Assembly (NCBI GenBank): GCA_900543975.1
Contig: UQTI01000023.1
Coordinates: 1-39,107, forward strand
Source of the DNA: an uncultured Prevotella sp.
GTDB lineage: Bacteria; Bacteroidota; Bacteroidia; Bacteroidales; Bacteroidaceae
Direction: 5' to 3'
Length of the DNA stretch: 39,107 nucleotides
The notes beneath the pieces are model-generated. The model ran no database searches. It was not told the DNA's origin and was given only the letters and a program-made list of their open reading frames with translations. The position numbers and the translations under genes are program-made. The first letter of the stretch is position 1. Every line of letters begins with the position of its first letter. This document shows positions 32,765 to 39,107 of this stretch, in pieces.

Positions 32765-34240
32765 ATGAACAAAGCATACAGCACATTCATCTGCTTTATA
32801 GCAGCTCTGTTGCTCGTGGGCGTCACAGCCAACGCGGGCATGAACCGTGGTCGCGCCGCCCTCAGTGGCGTTGCCGCCCTTAGCGCTGGCGACAACGACA
32901 GCACAAGCGCAGCAAAGAACGACACGGCAACCATTGACGACGTGCCCGAAGAGAGCATTGTCGACGAGGTAATATGGGTAGTGGGCGACGAGCCTATCCT
33001 TAAGTCGGACGTGGAGATGATGCGCCTCCAGGCAGAGCAGGAGGGCATGACATGGCACGGCAACCCCGACTGCGCCATTCCTGAGCAGCTCGCTCTTCAG
33101 AAGCTGTTCCTCCACCAAGCCGCCATCGACTCTATCGAGGTGAGCGAGAGCGAGGTAACATCCAACATCGACCGCCAGATCGATGCGTGGATCCAGTATG
33201 CCGGCTCAAAGGAGAAGCTTGAGGAGTATCGTAAGATGAGCGTCACGCAGATGCGCCAGCAGCTCCGCGACGATGCCCGTAACCAGTTCCTCGTGCAGCG
33301 CATGAAGGAGAAGCTCGTCGAGGATGTGAAGGTCACACCCGCCGACGTGCGTCGCTATTTTGCCAATCTTCCTGCCGACAGTCTGCCCTTCGTGCCCACA
33401 GAGGTAGAGGTTGAGATCATCACCAAGCAGCCCAAGATCTCACAGGAAGAGATCAACCGCGTGAAGGAAGACCTGCGCGAGTATACCGAGCGTGTGACCA
33501 GCGGCAAGACATCGTTCGCCACGCTCGCACGTCTCTACAGCGAGGATCCCGGCTCGGCACGTCAGGGCGGTGAGCTCGGCTACACAGGCCGCGGCATGCT
33601 CGACCCCGCCTTCGCCAACGTGGCTTTCAACCTCACTGACCCGAAGAAGATCTCGAAAATCGTGGAGTCGGAGTATGGCTTCCACATCCTACAGCTCATC
33701 GACAAGCGCGGCGACAAGGTCAACGTCCGTCACATCCTGCGCACCCCCAAGGTGTCGGAAGAGGAGGTTGAGGCCACCCGTCTGCGCCTTGACACCCTTG
33801 CCAACGAAATACGCGACGGCAAGGCCAAGTTTGAGGATGCTGCCATGTATGTGTCTGACGACAAGGACACGCGCAACAACCACGGCCTCATGTCGACCTA
33901 TGGCGAGGACGGCGTGACATCACGTTTCCAGATGAAGCAGCTCCCCACCGAGGTGGCCCGTCAGGTTGAAGGCATGAAGGTGGGCGACGTGTCTAACGCG
34001 TTCCGCATGGTCAACAAGAACAACAAGACCGTTGTGGCCATCATCAAGCTGAAGAACCGCATCGAGGGTCACCGCGCCACCATAACCGAAGATTTCCAGG
34101 TCATGAAGAACGTTGTTGTTCAGCACGAGAAGCAGAAGAAGCTGCACGATTGGGTTGTGGAAAAGATCAAGAAGACCTATGTGCGCATGAAGGACCGCTA
34201 TAAGAACTGCGACTACGAATATGAAGGATGGGTAAAATAG
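32765..34240 (+). CDS. SurA-like periplasmic chaperone / peptidyl-prolyl isomerase
   Basis: A 491-residue exported chaperone for outer-membrane proteins. The signal peptide is MNKAYSTFICFIAALLLVGVTANA, followed by a low-complexity Ser/Thr/Asp linker. A SurA-type N-terminal domain (about 62-190, starting VDEVIWVVGDEPILKSDV) is followed by a first parvulin domain (about 205-315, SFATLARLYSEDPGSARQGGELGYTGRG) and a second (about 318-420, VRHILRTP). Two parvulin domains after a SurA_N domain is the classical SurA layout. The gene lies 29 bases after the previous foldase and overlaps the OstA-like gene by 13 bases, so they form one operon. Confidence 0.92.
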   Translation: MNKAYSTFICFIAALLLVGVTANAGMNRGRAALSGVAALSAGDNDSTSAAKNDTATIDDVPEESIVDEVIWVVGDEPILKSDVEMMRLQAEQEGMTWHGNPDCAIPEQLALQKLFLHQAAIDSIEVSESEVTSNIDRQIDAWIQYAGSKEKLEEYRKMSVTQMRQQLRDDARNQFLVQRMKEKLVEDVKVTPADVRRYFANLPADSLPFVPTEVEVEIITKQPKISQEEINRVKEDLREYTERVTSGKTSFATLARLYSEDPGSARQGGELGYTGRGMLDPAFANVAFNLTDPKKISKIVESEYGFHILQLIDKRGDKVNVRHILRTPKVSEEEVEATRLRLDTLANEIRDGKAKFEDAAMYVSDDKDTRNNHGLMSTYGEDGVTSRFQMKQLPTEVARQVEGMKVGDVSNAFRMVNKNNKTVVAIIKLKNRIEGHRATITEDFQVMKNVVVQHEKQKKLHDWVVEKIKKTYVRMKDRYKNCDYEYEGWVK

Positions 34241-36009
34241 CAGAAAACATATATAAGAAAAAAATAGACGGGCATAGAATCATTCTCACGTTGGTTCTAT
34301 GCCTGTTTGGACTATGCCTGGTCTTGGCCATGACGGCACCGCCGAAACGGTCGAAGAAGAAGGCACAGCACGACAGTCGTGTCTATCTCGTCCATTCGGA
34401 TGAGCTTAAATATGACCAGTGGGGCACCGTGCCCGGAGCACAGATTGTCAAGGGCAAGGTCCATTTCACCAACGACGGCGCACAGCTGTGGTGCGACAGC
34501 GCCTACTTCTTCCAGGAGCAAAACTCGGTGGAGGCGTTCGGACATGTGCGCTTCAAGCAGGGCGACACCCTGTCACTCACCTGCAACTATGGCCAGTATG
34601 ACGGCCAGGAGCAGATGATGCGTGCCCGCCATAACGTGGTGCTCAAGCACCGCACACAGACGCTCTACACCGACAGTCTCGACTATGACCGTATCTACGA
34701 GAACGCCTACTTCTTCGAGGGCGGCAAGCTCGTCGACGGCAAGGACGAGCTGGTGAGCGACTGGGGACAGTATAACACGCAGAGCCGTAAGGCCGCCTTC
34801 TTCTACAATGTGCGCATGAGGAGCAACGACGATGTCATACACACCGACACCCTGTTCTACGACACCCGCACATCGCTGGCTCACGTCACAGGCCCGTCGA
34901 AGATCGTGTCGGGTGACAACGTCATCCACACCGCCGACGGCTATTTCAACTCAAAGACCGACCTCTCGCAGCTGTTCGGCCGTTCCACCATCGTGAACAA
35001 GGAGAAGACCATCACCGGCGACAGCCTGTTCCACGACAACACGACTGGGCTGAACGAAGGCTTCGGCAACGTGGTCTATAAGGACACGGTGAACAAGAAC
35101 CAGCTCCTTTGCGACCACCTGTTCTATAACGACAAGACAGGCTATGGCTACGCCACACGCAAGGCTCTCATGAAAGACTATTCGCAGCAAGACACGCTCT
35201 ATGTGCATGCCGACACGCTGAAGCTCTATACCTTCAACATCAACACCGATTCGGTCTACCGCATGGTGCATGGCTACAGGCACGTCAAGGCTTACCGCAA
35301 GGATGTGCAGGCCTTGTGCGACTCGATGGTGTTCTCCAGTCTCGACTCTTGTCTCACCATGTACCAGGATCCTGTGGCATGGAGTGGCGAGCGCCAGATC
35401 TTGGGCGAGCAGATCAAGATCTTCATGAACGACAGTACCGTGCGCAAGGCAGAGGTCATTGGCCAGGCTCTCTCCGTGGAGAAGGTTGACGACAAGGACC
35501 ACTTTAACCAGGTGGCATCGCGCCGCATGGATGCCTTCTTCGTCGGTGGCGCCATAAGAAAGACCGAGGCCGTGGGCAACGTGCGGACGGTGTTCTATCC
35601 GCAAGACAGCAAGGACAGCACGCTCACGGGTCTCAACTATCTTGAGACCGACACGTTGCGCATGTTCATGAGCCCAGAGCGCAAGTTGCAGAAGATATGG
35701 ACCTCAAAGGCGGCTGGCACCATGTATCCCATGACCCAGATTCCGCCGCAGCGTTATCATCTCGACACCTTCGAGTGGTTCGAGAACCTGCGTCCCGCCG
35801 ATCCCGCCGATGTGTTCGTGTGGAGAGGCAAGGGCACAGGAAGCGAGCTGAAGAAGGTCAAGCGACAGGAGGCACCGCTGCAGACGCTCCCCGCTCTGGG
35901 CAGCATTACGACGACGGCTCAAGATTCTCCTCTGAAGGCTTCTGAAAAGGAGGAGAAGGCGGTTCCTGAAAAGACCGCCCCTGAAGCAGAAGACAAGAAA
36001 AAACAATAG
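34228..36009 (+). CDS. OstA/LptA-like lipopolysaccharide-transport protein
   Basis: A 593-residue protein of the OstA/LptA-like type common in Bacteroidetes, which is thought to form a periplasmic beta-jellyroll bridge for lipopolysaccharide. A membrane anchor or uncleaved signal lies at about 17-36. Several jellyroll repeats are visible as recurring patterns such as GKVHFTNDGAQLWCDSAYF, GGKLVDGKDELVSDWGQYN and GDNVIHTADGYFNSKTD. The C-terminal 60 residues are a low-complexity Ala/Glu/Lys tail. It overlaps the SurA-like gene by 13 bases, indicating translational coupling, which fits joint outer-membrane assembly work. Confidence 0.85.
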   Translation: MGKIAENIYKKKIDGHRIILTLVLCLFGLCLVLAMTAPPKRSKKKAQHDSRVYLVHSDELKYDQWGTVPGAQIVKGKVHFTNDGAQLWCDSAYFFQEQNSVEAFGHVRFKQGDTLSLTCNYGQYDGQEQMMRARHNVVLKHRTQTLYTDSLDYDRIYENAYFFEGGKLVDGKDELVSDWGQYNTQSRKAAFFYNVRMRSNDDVIHTDTLFYDTRTSLAHVTGPSKIVSGDNVIHTADGYFNSKTDLSQLFGRSTIVNKEKTITGDSLFHDNTTGLNEGFGNVVYKDTVNKNQLLCDHLFYNDKTGYGYATRKALMKDYSQQDTLYVHADTLKLYTFNINTDSVYRMVHGYRHVKAYRKDVQALCDSMVFSSLDSCLTMYQDPVAWSGERQILGEQIKIFMNDSTVRKAEVIGQALSVEKVDDKDHFNQVASRRMDAFFVGGAIRKTEAVGNVRTVFYPQDSKDSTLTGLNYLETDTLRMFMSPERKLQKIWTSKAAGTMYPMTQIPPQRYHLDTFEWFENLRPADPADVFVWRGKGTGSELKKVKRQEAPLQTLPALGSITTTAQDSPLKASEKEEKAVPEKTAPEAEDKKKQ

Positions 36010-36042
36010 GCTTTTAAAAAAGAACGACAGTAAGGAGGTGCA

Positions 36043-36246
36043 ATGATGTTTTATTTTGGAAACCGTCGCCCGCGAGGCTTCCGCCACCATTATATATATG
36101 TGGACGAGCGCAAAGAGCGCATGCAGATGCAGCCTCAGGAGGAAGAAGGCAGACGCCGACAGAGCCTTGTGTGGCGTCTCGGTGCGTTGCTCCTTCTTGT
36201 GCTCCTTCTTCTTGCTGCCTGCGTGTTTGTCATGGCTCTACGTTAG
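36043..36246 (+). CDS. Small membrane protein
   Basis: A 67-residue protein with an Arg/His-rich cytosolic N-terminus (NRRPRGFRHHYIYVDERKER), a Gln/Glu/Arg stretch and one C-terminal transmembrane helix (about 43-65, WRLGALLLLVLLLLAACVF). I do not know its function. It lies 33 bases after the OstA-like gene and 55 before mutL, in the same direction and probably the same transcript. Its ordered composition and a conserved-looking basic motif argue for a real gene, but small ORFs of this size are uncertain. Confidence 0.6.
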   Translation: MMFYFGNRRPRGFRHHYIYVDERKERMQMQPQEEEGRRRQSLVWRLGALLLLVLLLLAACVFVMALR

Positions 36247-36301
36247 CATTGCTCTTACATGAAGACTAAATGTCAATTTGTCAACTTGTTAACTTAAGAA
36301 A

Positions 36302-38422
36302 ATGAACGATATTATTCAGCTTTTACCCGATTCTGTCGCTAACCAGATTGCGGCAGGTGAGGTTATTCAGCGTCCGGCAAGTGTCATCAAGGAGCTTGTC
36401 GAAAACGCTGTTGATGCGGGAGCCACCGAGATAACGGTTCTCGTGGTTGATGCTGGACGCACATCAATACAAGTGATCGACAACGGCAAAGGCATGTCGG
36501 AGACCGATGCCCGCATGGCGTTTGAGCGTCATGCCACATCAAAGATCACGAAGGCAAAGGATCTCTTCTCTCTTCACACCATGGGCTTTCGTGGCGAGGC
36601 GCTGGCATCGGTGGCTGCCGTGGCACAGGTCGAACTGAAGACGCGCCGTGCCTGCGACGAGGTGGGCACCCACCTGTCTATCGCCGGCTCCAAGGTCACC
36701 TCGCAGGAGCCGTGCTCTTGTCCTGAAGGTAGCAACTTCAACGTCGAGAACCTGTTTTTCAATGTGCCTGCCCGCCGTAAGTTCTTGAAAGGCAACAGCA
36801 CCGAGCTGAAAAACATCATTACCGCCTTTGAGCGCATAGCGCTTGTCTATCCCGACGTGTCGTTCGCCCTTTACAGCAACGGTGCTGAGATGTTCAGTCT
36901 GAAGGCGGGAGCGCTGCGTCAGCGCATCGTCGATGTGGTGGGCAAACGCTTCAACCAGTATCTGCTGCCGCTGAAGTTTGACACCACTATATGCAAGCTA
37001 AGCGGCTTTGTGGGCAAGCCCGAATCGGCACGCAAGAAGAACGCCCCGCAATATTTCTTTGTCAACGGCCGCTACATGAAGCACCCCTATTTTCACAAGG
37101 CCGTCGTCACAGCCTTTGACCGCTTGGTGCCCGAAGGCGAGCAGGTGCCCTATTTTATCTATTTTGACGTGCCGGCCGAAAACATAGACGTGAACATCCA
37201 TCCCACAAAGACAGAGATAAAGTTTGAGGACGAACAGCAGATCTTCTCCATGGTAGCTGCTGCCGTGCGCGACACCGTGGGCATTTTCAATGATGTGCCG
37301 ACCTTCGACTTCGACACACAGGAGCGTCCCGACATACCCGTGTTCAGTCCGGACGACACCATAACAGCCCCCAAGGTGCAATATAACCCCACATACAATC
37401 CCTTCAAAGAGGAACGGAGCAACGCCGCTGCCGCAACGCCGTTCAGCGAACCGCTGCTGCCTTCTGCCGATGACGACCTGTTAGGGTCTTCTCTTGACGA
37501 CCCCTCTCTTGCAGGTTCTTCTCTTGGAGGTTCTTCTCTTGCGGGTTCTTCTCTTGCGGAATCATCTCTCAGAGGGTCCTCGCTCGTGGGTTCCTCCATG
37601 TCAGGTTCTTCCTTGACCAGCTCTTCGCTTGGCAGCCCGTCACGGGGCGACGGTCAAGGCGACGACGACCAGCCGTTAGCCATGAGTGCCCTCACGCCCG
37701 ACGACGACCTGCTCACCCCGTCGGCCCTCCACTCTTCAGTGGGTGACAGTGATGAGATACAGACCTCGGCTTTGCAGACGTTCCCCCTGCCGCCAGCCAC
37801 GAAAGAAGACAAGGAGAGACAGGCAGACATCTTTGAGGGAGAGAGCTTGATAGAGGAGAAGTCGCCCGCCCACTACCAGTATAAGGGAAAATACATAATG
37901 ACCGCCGTGAAGTCGGGTCTTATGATTGTCGACCAGCACCGCGCCCACATACGCATCCTCTATGAGCAGTATCTGGCGCGGGTGGAGAGCCGTCATGCCG
38001 AGTCGCAGAAAATGCTGTTCCCCGAAGCCCTGCACCTCATGCCGGGCGACGATGTGGTGCTTCAGAAGATCATGCCCGAGCTGCAAGCCATAGGCTTCGA
38101 ACTGACCTCGCTTGGTGGCGGCTCCTATGCCGTGAATGCCGTGCCAGCCGGCCTTGAGGGTGTCGACATGGTGGCGCTGCTTACCGACATGCTCTCTGCT
38201 GCCGGCAACCAGACCACCAGTGTGGTCGACGAGATCAACCGCACGCTGGCTTTAAGCATGGCTCGCCATGCCGCCTTGTCTTACGGCACGGTGCTCGACA
38301 ACACAGAGATGGAGAACCTTGTGAACAACCTGTTCGCCTGCTCCAACTTCAACTACACGCCCGACGGCAAGACCATTCTCTGCATCTTGAAGCAAAAGGA
38401 GATGGAGCATCTGCTCGGTTAA
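36302..38422 (+). CDS. mutL: DNA mismatch repair protein MutL
   Basis: A 706-residue MutL, which links MutS mismatch recognition to strand removal. The GHKL ATPase is intact: Glu31 and Asn35 (ELVEN), DNGKGM (60-65) and GFRGEAL. The N-terminal domain runs to about 340, the linker to about 520 and the dimerisation domain to the end. The linker holds about eleven 5-residue units of GSSLx type (395-449). The endonuclease motifs of nicking MutLs are missing: DQHA(x)2E(x)4E reads DQHRAHIRILYE (Asp544 on), and CPHGRP is replaced by TPDGKT (686-691). The protein is therefore predicted not to nick DNA itself, like E. coli MutL. It ends the plus-strand cluster that starts at guaB. Confidence 0.96.
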   Translation: MNDIIQLLPDSVANQIAAGEVIQRPASVIKELVENAVDAGATEITVLVVDAGRTSIQVIDNGKGMSETDARMAFERHATSKITKAKDLFSLHTMGFRGEALASVAAVAQVELKTRRACDEVGTHLSIAGSKVTSQEPCSCPEGSNFNVENLFFNVPARRKFLKGNSTELKNIITAFERIALVYPDVSFALYSNGAEMFSLKAGALRQRIVDVVGKRFNQYLLPLKFDTTICKLSGFVGKPESARKKNAPQYFFVNGRYMKHPYFHKAVVTAFDRLVPEGEQVPYFIYFDVPAENIDVNIHPTKTEIKFEDEQQIFSMVAAAVRDTVGIFNDVPTFDFDTQERPDIPVFSPDDTITAPKVQYNPTYNPFKEERSNAAAATPFSEPLLPSADDDLLGSSLDDPSLAGSSLGGSSLAGSSLAESSLRGSSLVGSSMSGSSLTSSSLGSPSRGDGQGDDDQPLAMSALTPDDDLLTPSALHSSVGDSDEIQTSALQTFPLPPATKEDKERQADIFEGESLIEEKSPAHYQYKGKYIMTAVKSGLMIVDQHRAHIRILYEQYLARVESRHAESQKMLFPEALHLMPGDDVVLQKIMPELQAIGFELTSLGGGSYAVNAVPAGLEGVDMVALLTDMLSAAGNQTTSVVDEINRTLALSMARHAALSYGTVLDNTEMENLVNNLFACSNFNYTPDGKTILCILKQKEMEHLLG
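37484..37648 (+). repeat. 15-bp coding minisatellite in mutL
   Basis: About eleven degenerate 15-bp units with a core like GGTTCTTCTCTTGCG encode the pentapeptide GSSLx. Units 405-419 (three in a row) are nearly identical at DNA level and the outer ones have drifted. The array keeps the reading frame when units are gained or lost. Confidence 0.88.
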
Positions 38423-38489
38423 ACCCATATCGGCCTAACGACCGATTTCGGTTAAATCCATATCGGCCTAATGACCGGTTTGGGTTAAA
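38419..38489. repeat. Two copies of a dispersed palindromic repeat after mutL
   Basis: Two consecutive units, TTAAACCCATATCGG then CCTAACGACCGATTTCGGTT, and TTAAATCCATATCGG then CCTAATGACCGGTTTGGGTT, begin at the mutL stop codon. Each is an imperfect palindrome. The core GGCCTAAYGACCGRTTT also marks both ends of the 15063-15255 segment, 23 kb away. The rest of the 340-base gap to the next gene is AT rich with one promoter. Confidence 0.75.
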
Positions 38490-38653
38490 GCTGATGGCGC
38501 CTGTTTGGAGATATGGAAAAAGGAGCATCTGTCCTGATAGTCTCAGTTTTGGCTAATTATTCGCAATTAATTATCACATAAGGCTTTATTAATGGCTTGA
38601 TTGTGACAATTTTGCTATTTTTTAGCACTTAAAGTACAAATTTTCGATAAAAA

Positions 38654-38685
38654 GTAACAAGATTTAATTTTTATTGTTAACTTTG
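38654..38685 (+). promoter_or_regulatory. Promoter of the outer-membrane protein gene
   Basis: A perfect TAACTTTG -7 box at 38678-38685 lies in very AT-rich DNA, about 77 bases before the ATG. The -33 element is not distinct. Confidence 0.65.
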
Positions 38686-38762
38686 CATTGAAATAGGGGA
38701 GTAGTGGCTCCCTGCGAAAATTGTTTAAAACGATATTTTTGATTATTAAACTAATAAAGGTT

Positions 38763-39107
38763 ATGAAAAAATTATTGATCGCATTGGCATTTGCCGGCCT
38801 CTCTCTGTCAGCTTCGGCTCAGGAGGCAGATCCTACACTCAAGCATAGTGTAGCTACCAATTCATTCTGGAGCAACTGGTTCATCCAGGTAGGTGCAGAC
38901 TGGAACGCATGGTACTCAAACGAGGAGCATGGTCTCGGTCTCTCTGAGAGCCCCTTCAAGAAGTTCCGCTCAAACCCTGGCGCTTCTGTAGCCATCGGTA
39001 AGTGGTTTACACCGGGCATCGGTCTTCGTACAAAGCTCTCAGGCATCTGGGGCAAGGCCGTAACCGACGACGACAACTACGGCAACTGCAACAAGTATTG
39101 GACTCTG
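38763..39107 (+). CDS. OmpA-family outer-membrane protein (5' part)
   Basis: An open frame of 115 codons runs from ATG 38763 off the window edge without a stop. The signal peptide is MKKLLIALAFAGLSLSASAQ with a clear cleavage after SASA. The mature start (NSFWSNWFIQVGADWNAWYSNEEHG, then SVAIGKWFTPGIGLRTKLSGIWG) matches the first strands of the beta-barrel of abundant OmpA-like porins of Prevotella and Bacteroides. The C-terminal peptidoglycan-binding domain, if present, is outside the window. A strong promoter and AT-rich leader fit high expression. Confidence 0.85.
   Translation, partial: MKKLLIALAFAGLSLSASAQEADPTLKHSVATNSFWSNWFIQVGADWNAWYSNEEHGLGLSESPFKKFRSNPGASVAIGKWFTPGIGLRTKLSGIWGKAVTDDDNYGNCNKYWTL

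Overview
The window looks like a chromosomal segment of a Prevotella-type member of the Bacteroidales. The evidence is: Bacteroidetes promoters with a TAnnTTTG -7 box (TAACTTTG, TATCTTTG, TAAATTTG) ahead of many genes; a SusC/SusD polysaccharide-utilisation locus (PUL); a DUF6377-type regulator; the DUF177-rpmF-fabH and era-der housekeeping groups; a guaB-PPIase-SurA-OstA-mutL cluster; and an OmpA-like surface protein start at the right edge. No phage, plasmid, insertion sequence, CRISPR array or tRNA gene was seen.

Layout. 1-470: 3' end of a 23S rRNA gene, the 5S rRNA gene and a terminator. 470-900: a 106-bp tandem duplication plus an inverted partial copy. 901-4100: an orphan sensor histidine kinase, then DUF177 (YceD-like), rpmF and fabH, closed by a terminator. 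4100-11930: an accessory block between fabH and era, which are usually close neighbours in Bacteroidales. It holds a six-copy 16-bp repeat in front of an unrecognised 161-aa gene, two promoters and a rod-like RNA structure, a giant secreted FG-GAP/Ig-like protein, and a RelB/YoeB-type toxin-antitoxin pair with a duplicated promoter segment. 11930-15060: era, a repeat-rich palindromic spacer, der and a small lipoprotein. 15060-15632: clustered repeats and palindromes.

15633-29238 is a PUL entirely on the minus strand, in three likely transcription units: GH31 glycosidase plus a SusE/F-like protein; a DUF6377-type membrane regulator broken by a one-base frameshift; and TIG/NHL lipoprotein, SusC, SusD and a DUF1735/DUF4973-type lipoprotein behind a roughly 0.5-kb untranslated leader. 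The lipoproteins and SusD should bind a glycan at the cell surface, SusC import it, and GH31 cleave alpha-linked sugars from it. The glycan itself cannot be read from the sequence.

29640-38422 is plus strand: guaB, then envelope-biogenesis genes (two parvulin-type chaperones and an OstA/LptA-like protein), a small membrane protein and mutL. MutL carries a 15-bp minisatellite in its linker and has lost the usual endonuclease motifs. 38423-39107 holds dispersed repeats, a promoter and the start of an outer-membrane protein.

I found no single clear-cut new system. The strongest leads are the repeat-bearing leader plus structured RNA in the fabH-era block, the frameshifted PUL regulator, the likely dependence of the essential era gene on the toxin-antitoxin promoter, and the MutL minisatellite.
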